Below are positions 54,901 through 64,000 of a DNA stretch of 64,000 nucleotides, in pieces (position 1 is the first letter of the stretch; each line of letters starts with the position of its first letter). The notes under the pieces were generated by a model. That model was given only the letters and a program-made list of their open reading frames with translations, searched no databases and had not been told where the DNA came from. The stretch is from the NCBI RefSeq assembly GCF_033115175.1, contig NC_084831.1:7846540-7910539 (forward strand), read 5' to 3'. This stretch comes from Lepus europaeus. Its lineage: Eukaryota; Chordata; Mammalia; Lagomorpha; Leporidae. The position numbers and the translations under genes are program-made.

Positions 54901-57900
54901 CAATGGCCCAAGTGCTTGGACCCCTGTCAACCATGTGAGAGCCCTGGATGGAGCTCCTGGCTCCAGCCTGGTCCAGATCTGACTATTGTGGCCATGTGGG
55001 GAGTGAAGCAATGATGGAAGATCAATGTCTCAGTCTCTGCCCCCACCCCCACCCCCATCACTGTGCCTTTAAAATAAATTAGTAAATCTTAAGGAAGAAA
55101 AACAAAACGCCCAAACCCTCCCAGGCTCAGGGACACGTGAGATCATAAGCAGCTGCTGCAAGGGCGAAACACCTAGACACCACATCCTCTCTCGCGGACT
55201 CTCCCTCCCTCTTGGCCCCTGCCTCTGCCGGGAAAACGGGGTCCTTGTCACATTCACTGTTGCCCTGAGATGGGGCTGCAGGCCCTGCCTGATCGCGGCT
55301 CGGAGGCCTTCATGGAAGAATGGTGGGCACGACCGCACGAGCTCCCGTGTGTCAGGGCAGGGGGATCACAGCAAACCTCCGTGACTCCAGCTGGAGCCGC
55401 CTGCTCTCAGAGTGACCCTGGCCCTGCTGGCCCACTCCCTAGCCACACAGGATGCCTGCGGTCACCACGAACGCAGCTCCCTGACCAGGCATAAGCACAA
55501 CACCTCGCCTCTCCCCTCCCCCACTCCGCGGTGGAATACGTGGGTAAGCCTGGCCACAGCCAGGGCCGCCGGCCACCCTGGTCTGCGATGCCCCAGCACT
55601 CTCCTCTGCTCCCACACAAAGCGTCCGTCTTCATCCTTTGGTCTCAGGATTCCTGGGCTGGGGTGGGGGAGCATTACGAGCCCCACCCACCAACACCACA
55701 CCCGGACAGCTTCTAGGACCCAGCCCATGTCAGAGTGAGAGGGAGGGGCCCGGGGGCCTCCGGGGTGTTTGTAAATCACCAGGATGCCAAGCCAGGAGGG
55801 AGGGGTTTATGTGAACTCACAGGGCCAGTGGGGACAAGCTCCTGACCTCCCCACAGGAAGCATGGGCGGACGCTAACACCTGTGCACAAGGTCAACCTCA
55901 GCTGCCTATGGGCCGGGCGCTTGCCTGGGAAACCAGGACATCGGTCAGCGTCCTGGCTTGCCCCCCACCAGGGCACCCCGGGAGGCCATGCCATTGCCCT
56001 GGACCTTGGTCTCTGCAGCTTGGGACAGACATTCAGAGGCTGTGACTTCCCAGGTGACACAGGAGGGTGTCCGTGTGACCGGGGCCACCAAGGCCAGCGT
56101 GGGCCAGCCACGCCCCAGCGGCTGACAGGCTGAGGCCTAGCCGGGCAGGCACAGCTGGCGTTTTCTCCTCCATCAAGGTATTCAGGGCTGCCAGGAAGGG
56201 CCAGGGCAGGGCGGTGTGTGGCTCAGCAGGTTAAGCCGCCGCATGCTATGCCGGGATCCCATATTGCAGCACCAGTTTTGAGTCCTGGCTGCTCTGCCTC
56301 TAACCCAGCTCCCTACTAATCCACCTGGGAAAGCAGGAGGATTGGCCAAGTACTCGGGTTCTTACAACCCACACAGGAGACCCAGATGCAGTTCCCAGCT
56401 CCTGGCTTCAGCCTGGCCCAGCCCTGGCTGTTGCACCCATTTGGGGAGTGAACCAGCAGATGGAAGATCTCTCTCTGTCTCTCCTTCTCTCTTACTCTGA
56501 CTTTCAAAAAAATAAACACATCTTTTTAAAGAATTTTATTTATTTGAAAGTCAGGGTTACAGAGAAATCTTCCATCCACTGGGTCACTCACCAGATGGCC
56601 GCAATGGCCAGGAGCCAGGAACTTCTTCCAGGTCTCCCACACATTTGGGCCATCCTCCACCGCTTTTCCCAGGCCATCCAGCAGGGAACTGTATGAGAAG
56701 TGGAGCAGCTGGGACCCAAACTGGTGCCCATATGGGATGCCAGTGTTGCAGGTGGTGGCTTAAACCTCTGTGCCACAATGCTGGCCCCTCCAAGAAATAT
56801 CTTTTTTTTTTTTTTTTTGACAGGCAGAGTGGACAGTGAGAGAGAGAGACAGAGAGAAAGGTCTTCCTTTACCATTGGTTCAACCCCCAATTGCCACTGT
56901 GGCCAGCGTGCTGCGGCCAGCGCACTGCGCTGATCCGAAGCCAGGAGCCAGGTGCTTCTCCTGGTCTCCCATGCGGGTGCAGATCCCAAGCACTTGGGCC
57001 ATCCTCCACTGTACTCCCGGGCCACAGCAGAGAGCTGGACTGGAAGAGGAGCAACTGGGACAGAATCTGGCGCCCCAACCGGGACTAGAACCCAGTGTGC
57101 TGGCGCCTCAAGGTGGAGGATTAGCCTATTGAGCCGCAGCGCCGGCACCAAAGAAATATCTTTTAAAAAAGGAAATAAATAGGGGCCAGCGCTGTGGTGC
57201 AGCGGGTTAACGCCCTAGCCTGAAGTGCTGGCATCCCATATGCGCGCCGGTTCTAGTCCCGGCTGCTCCACTTTCGATCCAGCTCTCTGCTGTGGCCTGG
57301 GAAAGCAGTAGAAGATGGCCCAGGTCCTTGGGCCCCTGCATCCGCGTGGAAGACCCAGAAGAAGTTTCTGGCTCCTGGCTTCAGATCGGCACATCTCCAG
57401 CGGTTGCAGTCAATTGGGGAGTGAACCAGAGGATGGAAGACCTCTCTCTCTGCCTCTCCTCTCTGTGTAACTCAGACTTTCAAAAAAAGAAAGAAAGAGC
57501 GAGCGGGAGCCAAGGGGCCGACTACTAGGGACCTCACGCCAGTGAGCAGGAGGGGTGGGGGCAGCAGCTCACCTGATGGACAGCAGCGGAGGCTGGGTGA
57601 TCTCAAAGACGAATTTCTCCACTGGGCGGTGCTCTTTATCCAAAATCACCACCACCACTTTCTCCACGTCATTCTGCAAGGGCAGAATCCCCACTGCAGG
57701 GCCAGACAGCCGCTCCGCCCCACCCTCCCCACCCGAGGATGCTGGGACAGGCACACTCAGCTCTGGGCGGCTGTGGGGCCAAGGGGCCCCGAGCACCCAG
57801 AAAGGTCTGAGGCGTTCAAGTTGACAACCTGGGATGTGGAAGGTAGGGATGGGGGTCCTAGGAAACCCGAGACCAGGAAACCTGGAGCGGCCTGGCCCAG

Positions 57901-59156
57901 ACAGAAGTTAGTGCGGGTGGAGGACAGCGACAGGCTCTGGGACAGCTCCACGAGGCTGAGGCACACTGCACGTGGCTCGCGTGGCCTGGGGCCCATCCCT
58001 GGGTGGCAGCAGGGAATGGCTTCCGCGGGTTAAGACCGCGAGGGGACGAGCTGGCCGGCAGGGCCCTCACCTTCTCCAGGAGCGGCTTGACGCAGTGCAG
58101 GGTGTCCTGGATGTACTGGTTCAGCTCCGGGTGACAGGACATCTGCACACAGCACACACCCGGGTGGCACGGATGGGGAAACGGACCTGCCACCCCGCCC
58201 CCAGCACCCTCCATGGAGCCCTACCCGAGACCCCGCCTCCCTTCACGGGGCTACGAGCCGTGAACCTCTGCGTGTGGAAGCAACGGCGAGGCTAGACTTA
58301 GCAGCAGGGCTCCCGCCCGAGTCGTGTGCACCCGGGATCTAGAACTCCAGCCAGACTTCGGGGAGGTAAGCCCTGGGCTGCTGTGCGGCCTCAGGCACAC
58401 GGCTTCTCTGAGCTCCAGTGACTTCATCTGTGAAGATCTCAAGAAAAAGTGCTCACTTCCGTCTAAATAAGTGAACACCGACACGGCGGGCACACACAAG
58501 GGCCAATGATTGGCTTTTCCCTGTCTCTCCTTGAAGCCTCCACTACGTTCCCAGGGGCAGGCACTGCTGGGCCTGCCTTCCCACCTTAAACCACCCGCAG
58601 AGCTCAGGGTCCACGCGGGCAGGGGGGAGGTGCCAGAAATCTACACAATCCTCTCCAGACCCCAAGGTTCCCCGGCTCCAGGGGCTCTCCGAAGGCGCCC
58701 CGGCCCCAGGGCCGCTCTCTCCCCAGAGCCTGGTCCCCAACTTCCGGCGAGCAGGGACATCAGAGGCCCAAGGGCGGCTGCAGGGACCGCGAGGAGAGGG
58801 GCTGGGCCCGCCGGCGTTGGGGGGGGGGGGAATTCCCCTAAAAATCCCCCTTCCCCCCGCGCCGCGACTCCGGGGCGCACCGGCCCCAGCACCGCGCGGG
58901 GCTCACCTGCACCGGCACGTTGTATTTCTTGCGCTTCTGGAAGATGCCCACCGGGTAGACCTCGCGCACGTAGAGGATGAGGTGCACCGCCACCTCCAGG
59001 AACTCGCAGAGCACGTCGGCCACCACTGCGGACAGCACGCAGCCGGCCGCGCTCACGGGCGCTCGCGGACTCCCGCGACCCCCGGCCCCGGCCCCGCCCG
59101 CAGGCCCGGCCCCTACCTTGGCCAAAGTTGAGGTCCTGCCGCGTGAGCGTGGTCAT
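48987..59156 (-). CDS. MAD2L2: MAD2L2 (REV7), HORMA-domain adaptor, eight coding exons
   Basis: Accessory subunit of DNA polymerase zeta with REV3L, component of shieldin (53BP1-dependent end protection) and regulator of APC/C; nuclear. Coding exons in transcript order: 59117-59156, 58907-59025, 58071-58142, 57573-57673, 50293-50387, 49727-49800, 49220-49312 and 48987-49028. All splice sites are GT/AG and phases agree; 211 residues, the human length. The HORMA fold covers almost the whole protein. Residues known to matter are present: Tyr63, Arg124 (dimer interface), Trp171, Leu186, Gln200 and Tyr202. The C-terminus reads RAQKSS, slightly unlike the human RAHKGS I recall. The ATG has A at -3, and an acceptor CAG ends at 59169 just upstream, so a noncoding exon 1 lies in the CpG island. 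Intron 5 is 7.2 kb and repeat-packed. Confidence 0.98.
49891..50140 (+). mobile_element. CSINE, partial, in MAD2L2 intron 6
   Basis: GGGGCTGGCGTTGTGGCC head with an internal deletion, then GCAAATGCACCTGGGAAAAG, CCACGTGGGAGACCCAG and a shortened end. Confidence 0.82.
50519..50786 (+). repeat. Unclassified dispersed repeat, copy A
   Basis: GCCACACAGGATGACTGCGG and, later, CATGCACACAAGCACAACACC recur in similar order at 55441-55600. No ends, coding motif or family could be assigned. Lies in MAD2L2 intron 5. Confidence 0.45.
50787..51060 (-). mobile_element. CSINE, reverse orientation
   Basis: Long T run, TTATTTGAAAGGTAGAGAC, body with TCTGGGTCTCCCATGGGTGG and head CCGCACCAAACACCAGCCCC. Confidence 0.88.
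51061..51240 (+). repeat. Unclassified inverted-repeat arm, left
   Basis: CGGTTAGCTGCCGCGCAGACC through GACTGCACGTGGGCTGAACC reappears as reverse complement at 51825-51965. The arms keep about 120 aligned bases at high similarity. Confidence 0.7.
51241..51515. other. Unassigned intron sequence between repeats
   Basis: No family recognised; ends in an AATAAAAATAAGAG stretch. Confidence 0.35.
51516..51812 (+). mobile_element. CSINE
   Basis: GTAGGGGCTGGTGTGGCAC head, body and tail CCTTTCAAATAAATCTTTC. Confidence 0.9.
51825..51965 (-). repeat. Unclassified inverted-repeat arm, right
   Basis: Reverse-complement partner of 51061-51240, sharing GTTAGCTGC, CAGACCAGTTACCACGGC and GACTGCACGTGGGCTGAAC. 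Confidence 0.7.
52076..52366 (-). mobile_element. CSINE, reverse orientation
   Basis: AAATCTTTATTTGAAAGGC tail, full body and head CCACAGTGCCAGCCCC. Confidence 0.9.
52505..52794 (-). mobile_element. Old CSINE, reverse orientation
   Basis: TTATTCATTTACTTACTTGA tail, GGACTCGATCCCAGGCACTCC and a head ending CACCACAATGGCCACCC. Confidence 0.8.
52831..53130 (+). mobile_element. CSINE
   Basis: TAGGGCTGGCGCTGGGCCGC head, body and tail CTTTCAAGTAAATAAATAAA. Confidence 0.88.
53131..53372. other. Unassigned intron sequence
   Basis: AT-richer sequence with no recognised family. Confidence 0.35.
53373..53700 (+). mobile_element. CSINE
   Basis: GTGGCTGGCACTGTGGCACAGC head, full body and a tail of five AAAT units. 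Confidence 0.92.
53701..54779. other. Unassigned MAD2L2 intron sequence
   Basis: More than 1 kb with no recognised gene, SINE or LINE. It may include unclassified old repeats. Confidence 0.35.
54780..55093 (+). mobile_element. CSINE
   Basis: GGGGCTGGCCCTGTGGCGC head, body slightly shortened, tail TTTAAAATAAATTAGTAAATC. Confidence 0.9.
55094..55440. other. Unassigned MAD2L2 intron sequence
   Basis: No family recognised; lies immediately before copy B of the dispersed repeat. Confidence 0.35.
55441..55600 (+). repeat. Unclassified dispersed repeat, copy B
   Basis: GCCACACAGGATGCCTGCGG, then GGCATAAGCACAACACC and a GTAAGCCTGGCCACAGCC segment parallel copy A (50519-50786), with an internal stretch of A missing. 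Confidence 0.45.
55601..56201. other. Unassigned MAD2L2 intron sequence
   Basis: No recognised gene or repeat. Confidence 0.35.
56202..56524 (+). mobile_element. CSINE
   Basis: CAGGGCGGTGTGTGGCTCAGC head, body and tail CTTTCAAAAAAATAAACAC. Confidence 0.88.
56527..56788 (-). mobile_element. CSINE, reverse orientation
   Basis: AAGAATTTTATTTATTTGAAAG tail directly abutting the previous copy, body with deletions and head CCACAATGCTGGCCCC. Confidence 0.88.
56806..57150 (-). mobile_element. Young-type CSINE with target-site duplication
   Basis: T run, TTGACAGGCAGAGTGGACAG, body and head GAGCCGCAGCGCCGGC. AAGAAATATCTTTT is repeated perfectly at 56792-56805 and 57151-57164. Confidence 0.95.
57181..57492 (+). 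mobile_element. CSINE
   Basis: AGGGGCCAGCGCTGTGGTGC head, full body and a short AAAAAAAGAAAGAAAG tail, about 80 bases downstream (by plus coordinates) of MAD2L2 exon 4's donor side. Confidence 0.92.
58370..58450 (+). mobile_element. MIR fragment in MAD2L2 intron
   Basis: GCGGCCTCAGGCACACGGC and GACTTCATCTGTGAAGATC represent the MIR core. Confidence 0.5.
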
Positions 59157-59760
59157 CCTCCCCGCTCCCTGGGGTGGGCACACGGGCGGGGTGGGTCCAC
59201 AGGCCCGAGAGCCCGGGCGCTCCCCCCCGCGTCGGCGGAGGCTCGGGGCACTGCGGCCCTCCCCACGCGGGGTCAGGGACGCCGACCCCGGAGCTCAGGG
59301 GGGCGGCAGCAGCGCCCCCGACCAGCCTCCGAGACCCGCAAAACCTGCGGGCCGCGGACGCAGAGGGAAACAGCCGGCGGCCAAGGGCCGAGCGCGCAGA
59401 GCGGGACGCGCCCGCGCTGGAAGAAAACCCCGCCCCGCGCGGAGCCGAGCGCCTCCCTGGTGGGAAACCTGCCCTCCTCCCTGCCCTCGGCACCGGCTCC
59501 GACCTCGGCTCCCGTACCGGTTCCGGTCGGGGCCCCCGGGCCGGGAGGCAGCGACCCGACCGCTCGCGCCTCCCGCCCAGCCCGCACCCTCGGCGCGGCT
59601 CGGTGACGTCCGCGGCGCTCCGCCGGGTCCTAGCGCCGCCTCAGGCCACGCCCCCTACCCGGAACAGGCCAACCAGGGCCTGCACTGGGCGGACCCGGCC
59701 TGTTGTGGGCGGGGCTTGTGTGGGTCGGGCTAGCGGAGACCGCTGCACCGCCTCCTTTCG
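58850..59760 (-). promoter_or_regulatory. MAD2L2: MAD2L2 CpG-island promoter
   Basis: A CpG-dense block covers the first two coding exons and about 600 bases upstream. The exon with the ATG begins at the acceptor near 59169, so transcription should start upstream in this island. A TGACGTC (CRE-like) lies at 59604-59610. TATA is not evident, as usual for a housekeeping gene. Confidence 0.7.
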
Positions 59761-60279
59761 ACGTCAGGTGGGGCGGAGAAAGGCAACTTCGGTGTCCAGC
59801 GCCGCACGCACAGCCTTTTCCCCTCCAGGGCATCTCCCTTGCTCCAGGGGCACTGGATAGGGGTTGTGGGCGAGGGCCGGGTGCAGGACTGAGGGCAGAG
59901 ACATCTGCTAGCCTCGAACACTCAGCCGCCCGAGCGAAAGCGCATCCGCGGGGTCCGGGCGGACGGGGTGGGGGTGCACCGGGCGCGCCCCCCGCCATCC
60001 GCACGTGGAACCTGGAGCCAGCTCGGCCCCGGAGCGTAAGGACAGTGAGCTCCGGACGTGTGCAGGCCCCAGGCTTGAGAGTGCCCGGGGAGACCTCGCT
60101 AAGGCCTCAGAGTGACAGCACGTGCGAGCTGCTGGGACGACTAAGCTGGGCACAGAGCGGCGGGGTGGCCACGGAGGCTCACAGCTAGTTGGGGTGGGGG
60201 CACCGGCCCAGGGGCCTCCTTCCACAGGCGTGGACCCGGTCCGCAACAGCCGAAAGGGCTCTCGGAGATAATGGCAATA
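59761..60279. other. Unassigned sequence upstream of MAD2L2
   Basis: GC-rich shoulder of the CpG island with no recognised gene. Confidence 0.35.
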
Positions 60280-60430
60280 GCAACGCTAGCACAGAGCAAG
60301 CATTTACGAGCCAAACACCGGCTGCTTTGATTCCTGCGTCAGCCCTAGGAACCAGGTATCCACCTCACAGCCCCGCTTTAGCGACGGTGAGACGTTTCCC
60401 TGATTCGCCAAAATCCCACGGTTGAAATAG
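60280..60430 (-). mobile_element. MIR
   Basis: AAGCATTTACGAGCCAAACACC, GCGTCAGCCCTAGGAACC and CTTTAGCGACGGTGAGACG follow reversed MIR order (60298-60395). Confidence 0.6.
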
Positions 60431-60710
60431 AAACCCAAGCGCGCGTCACCATCTGTGCACAAACTGAACCCGGAACGTTAACAAACGGTTTACACCTCCT
60501 TGTTGGAGACCTGCCCACCCCCTCCCTCCCTCCAGTCCTGCACCCAACGCAGGTGTGATGGGAAGGGAAGCAGTCATTTGGCCAATTAAACCAGGAATGT
60601 CAGCCCGACCACGGGAAGCTGCATCAGAATCCCAGGGAGGCTCTTCAACCAGGCCCTGCAGCCCGGACCCACCTGATCGAGTGATCGAGGTCCAGGTGCA
60701 TGCCGGGCAT
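60431..60710. other. Unassigned intergenic stretch
   Basis: No recognised gene or repeat. Confidence 0.35.
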
Positions 60711-60720
60711 TGGTCCTTTA

Positions 60721-61055
60721 TTTTTTAAATTTATTTTGACAGGTAGAGTTAGAGAGGGAGACAGAGAGAAAGGTCTTCCTTCCATTGGTTCACCCTCCCA
60801 TCCCCCAAATGGCTGCTACGGCCAGAGCTAGACCAATCTGAAGCCAGGAGCCAGGTGCTTCCTCCCGGTCTCCCATGCAGGTGCAGGGCCCTAGCATTTG
60901 GGCCATCCTCCACTGCACTCCCCGGGCCATAGCAGAGAGCTGGCCTGGAAGAGGAGCAACCAGGACAGAATCTGGCGCCCCAACTGGGACTAGAACCTGG
61001 GGTGCCGGCACCTCAGGCAGAGGATTAGCCTAGTGAGCCACAGTGCCGGCCACAC
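60721..61055 (-). mobile_element. CSINE with short target-site duplication
   Basis: TTTATTTTGACAGGTAGAG start, full reversed body and head CCACAGTGCCGGCC. TGGTCCTTTA occurs at 60711-60720 and 61056-61065. Confidence 0.92.
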
Positions 61056-61065
61056 TGGTCCTTTA

Positions 61066-61759
61066 ACTAGCTACACCCCTCCCCCCCGGGCCCAGGGTTG
61101 CCCGAGGAAGTGTGGAAATTGCCTTGGTTTGGGCTGTTCTTAGGGAGCATCTGCATTTTGCAAAATTGCAATGCTTAACCCCAAGGGACAGAAGACCTCC
61201 TCCTGGTGTGCCTAGTGGCACACGTGGGGCAAGCGACCTTTCTCAAGACTTGGAGACCAGCAGGTGCACAGGGCGCCAGGCTGAGGGCTCCCCGGTGTGA
61301 GGGAGGTGGAGCCCAAGCCAGGCCCTCCCTCCACGGGCCCCCGGCCCCACCCCTTGCACCTGAACAGACACAGTGCAAGCCACCCATAGGTCTCCTGACA
61401 CACAGAGCTAAGTCCTGAGGACATAAACCAAACAGCTTCCCTTTCCTTTGGGGAAATCGAGGTCCCAGTGGCCTCTGAACGGAGAGAACTGGCCTTCTTG
61501 ACCTTTGGATGGAAACATCTGGGTTTGGAACCTTGGCTTCAGAGCCGATCAGTCAGCTGGGAGGCACGTGGGCCGGGATTCACCTGGCGTGACCCCTGGC
61601 CCCCCAAAGGCATCAGTCAAGGAAAAACAGGCTGGACAGATGTTCTCTGCGCTGCTGAGGGCCTGAGGTTCCACAGGGGCCAAGAACCTGGGGGACAGGA
61701 AGACCCAGCCATCCATGGGGCTCTGAGCATCTGGCTTCCCCTATCTTAATCGCATCAGC
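61066..61759. other. Unassigned intergenic stretch
   Basis: No recognised gene or repeat. Open frames lack support. Confidence 0.4.
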
Positions 61760-61960
61760 ATGATGGATGGGCCAGGGACTGGATTACATTATGGGGTTAA
61801 TTTATTGCATTCTGGAATACCCATGTGCCCAGAGACTGTTTTTCAGAGTTATTTGCGTGTTTTCCCACCATAATGACAATAGGCAGACAGGCAGCCGGGA
61901 GCAAAGGATGCGGTTTGGGAGGCCAGAGAGCTTATTTGCCACCTGGAGCAGGTCCCTGAG
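61760..61960. other. Candidate conserved noncoding element
   Basis: AT-rich island with ATTACATTATGGGGTTAATTT, TTTCAGAGTTATTTGCGTG and CACCATAATGACAATAGG (SOX-like ACAAT). Repeat-free, and positioned where the next gene, expected DRAXIN, would be regulated. Confidence 0.35.
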
Positions 61961-62639
61961 GGCCGCCATGGGGAGAGAGGCAGACTCACTCCCAGAGATA
62001 TTTCACAGCCAAGGAGAGGAGGCACCGGGAGAGGGGTGGGTGCCTGAGCTCCGGCCACTGCCCCTGTGCAGACAGAGGCCTTCAGCACACAAGGAGGGAG
62101 CTGGCTCAGGCAACAGGCCCAAGGACCCAGACCTAAGATGCTTCCAGAGCCCCCTACCCACCAGGCTACCAGAGGACCTGTCCTCTATTCCGTCCTGCCT
62201 AAGGCTCCCAGGGCACCATGGTGTGGCCGGGGGGCACCACGCGTAGCCTGGCAACGGTTCCACTGCCACCCCGATGCTCGGGGGCCCAGCCAGCGGGATC
62301 GCCCCTTGAGCAGGGCGTCTGCCTCATTCGTTCCTAGCTGCGCCCCATCTGGTTCCTGGCCACGCTCAGGCTCTCGAGGAGTGCATGTTCCACGCGTGAA
62401 TGAAACAGTGACGAAGAACGAGGTGATGGGGGGCCGCGGCTCCTTCCTGCTGCCCGGCCTGGATATCACATGAGGGGCAGGGCCTACAGGTGGTGGTGGC
62501 AAGGGTGGAGCTGTTTGCAAAGACAAAGCCAGGGCTCTGGGATGTTCCTGACCGGGCCGCTGTCCCCACTGGGCCTGCTCGCGTGTCCGACCTGCTGCGT
62601 CTCTCCCCAGCCCTGCTCCTTTTGCCAACTGGGAGGCCC
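61961..62639. other. Unassigned intergenic stretch
   Basis: No recognised gene or repeat. No DRAXIN signal peptide or cysteine-rich exon is visible. Confidence 0.4.
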
Positions 62640-62740
62640 GCCCCTCTCTGAACCTCAGTTTGCTCCCGTGTAAGATGGGCTGAGCATAGGAGGTAGCGTT
62701 TGTGAAACTAGAAAGGGCACAGTGGCTGGCACGTGGCACG
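62640..62740 (+). mobile_element. MIR 3' half
   Basis: CTGAACCTCAGTTTGCTCCC, GTGTAAGATGGGCTG and CACAGTGGCTGGCACGTGG follow MIR order. Confidence 0.65.
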
Positions 62741-63474
62741 TGGCTGCCGAGTCAGTGGTTGCCAGGACACTGAGGCGCTCTGGAGCCACTGAGCTTTTCA
62801 AACCCCCTTGGCTGCTTCCCCTTTCCCACGTCCCAGGGCAGCGGGGAGCCCTCGGCAGGACAGGCAGCCCCATGGGCCAGGGGGCCCCTCCCCTCCCTCA
62901 TCCAGCCACTCTGGCATGAGGCCTGACCTGCACAGCCGCCCCAGGGCCTGGGCCCCCAGCCGGAGCGCTGACCTCTGGCCAGGAACACCGACTTCCAGGA
63001 CTTCAGCCGGAGTGATGCCCGAGACAGTCGCTCAGTGTCTCAGTCTCAGGGGCTCCCGGCCCACTAGGACCTCAGAGTCAACCCACCTGCCACTCCAAAG
63101 TAATAGGAAGTCCTTTATTGAGCTAGCATCCACGCAGCCCAAGGGCCACCCCTGTGACCTGAGCGTGGTCACAAAGTGCGTTGGTCGCCACCGTCAGTTC
63201 CAGAACCTTCCCCACTCCACAGCCCCTCCCCCACGCCCAGCACCGGCAGCCTGGCTTTGCCTGGATCTCCGCGAAGTGTCCTTCCCTGTAAACGGAACCA
63301 GGCGGCTCTGTGTCTGGCTTGTTTCACGTGGCGTAATGTTCGCAGGCTTCCTCCAGGCTGTGGCCCCCATTAGCACTGTGGTCCTTCGTGCCGCCAAGTG
63401 ACGGCTCCTGGTATGGGCATAGCACATGTGCCTATCCACTCACCAGCTGGTGGCTACTCGGGCTCACGTTGGCC
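62741..63474. other. Unassigned intergenic stretch
   Basis: No recognised gene or repeat. Confidence 0.4.
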
Positions 63475-63640
63475 ATTCAACCATCACATTTTACAGATGG
63501 GGAAACGGAGGCCCAGAGTCGTACAGCCTGCAGGGGATGGGAGTCCAGGCCTCCCCTCACAGCCACCTGGCGCTCCTGGGAGAGTGCAGGGAACAGGGTC
63601 CAAGGATGTGGCGAGCTCGCCCAGCTAGAGAACCTATGAC
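63475..63640 (-). mobile_element. MIR fragment
   Basis: CACATTTTACAGATGGGGAAACGGAGG (63485-63511) is the reversed MIR core, followed by a diverged head half. Confidence 0.65.
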
Positions 63641-63689
63641 AGCAGCACTGGGACCGGAGCCTCGGCGCTCCGCTCCAGCTCACGGATCC

Positions 63690-64000
63690 CAGCCACACTT
63701 CATCTGTGCCGTCTCCCAGGCCCAAGCCACCGTCACCTCCTCTCTGCCACCACTCCTCACAGGGCTCCCTGCTCTTGCGCTGACTCCACTGTGCTCTGTT
63801 CTCAACTCTAAGAGTCACAGTGACACTGTTAAAACCCACACCAGTTCCTGTCTGTCCTGCTCACAGCCCTGCAATGGCTCACAACTCAGACCGAAAAAGC
63901 AAAGTTCTTCTGTAGACTTTGCAGGCTCTTGGGGTCCATGGCACCTCCCTCTCTGACTTACCACACTCGCTTCCTCCCTCAGGCAAGCACATTAAACATG
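63690..64000 (+). mobile_element. L2 LINE 3' region, continuing past the window
   Basis: CACAGCCCTGCAATGGCTCAC, CAAAGTTCTTCTGTAGAC and CCACACTCGCTTCCTCCC resemble the noncoding stretch before the L2 3' end. Confidence 0.5.

Noticed and set aside
59700-64000. First exon of DRAXIN
   Set aside because: Expected from synteny, but no signal peptide or cysteine-rich coding exon is seen; a noncoding first exon cannot be ruled in or out.

Overview
This window looks like lagomorph nuclear DNA, almost certainly rabbit (Oryctolagus). It is crowded with C-type SINEs (CSINE: tRNA-like head, CT-rich body, AAATAAATAAATCTTT-type tail), which are the signature short repeat of that genome. It also carries older MIR, L2 and hAT fossils shared by placental mammals. 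Four protein-coding genes are recognisable. Their order and orientation match the FBXO2-FBXO44-FBXO6-MAD2L2 block of human 1p36.22 as I remember it. No bacterial, organellar or recognisable retroviral coding sequence was seen.

Layout. From 1 to about 31.7 kb no coding gene is supported. This stretch is a gene desert built from about 40 CSINE copies, MIR and L2 scraps, four minisatellites, and several AT-rich islands dense in homeodomain-type motifs that look like conserved noncoding enhancers. From 31.8 to 36.6 kb lies FBXO2 on the minus strand, with six coding exons and 303 residues. A CpG-rich interval at 36.3-37.6 kb separates FBXO2 from FBXO44, which lies head to head with it on the plus strand (38.1-42.8 kb, five coding exons, 255 residues). 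FBXO6 follows in the same direction (44.9-48.65 kb, five coding exons, 277 residues) behind its own CpG-rich start at 43.3-43.9 kb. MAD2L2 (REV7) faces FBXO6 tail to tail (48.7-59.2 kb, minus strand, eight coding exons, 211 residues). Its 7.2-kb fifth coding intron is packed with SINEs and unclassified repeats, and its CpG-island promoter lies at 58.9-59.76 kb. The last 4 kb is noncoding; DRAXIN would be expected next but no DRAXIN coding exon is visible.

Function. FBXO2, FBXO44 and FBXO6 are paralogous F-box proteins that share an F-box plus an FBA (sugar-binding-type) domain and an identical exon plan. They act as substrate receptors of SCF ubiquitin ligases. FBXO2 and FBXO6 recognise high-mannose N-glycans on misfolded glycoproteins, while FBXO44 lacks clear glycan binding in published work. 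MAD2L2 is a HORMA-domain adaptor for DNA polymerase zeta, shieldin and mitotic control and is unrelated to its neighbours.

The most interesting signal is that the first coding exons of FBXO44 and FBXO6 are 98% identical in DNA (5 differences in 265 bases, 196 consecutive identical bases), while their other exons are far more diverged. That is the footprint of recent gene conversion. Exon boundaries below were placed by hand from splice signals, reading frame and protein families recalled from memory. Repeat boundaries are approximate to within about ten bases unless target-site duplications are given.
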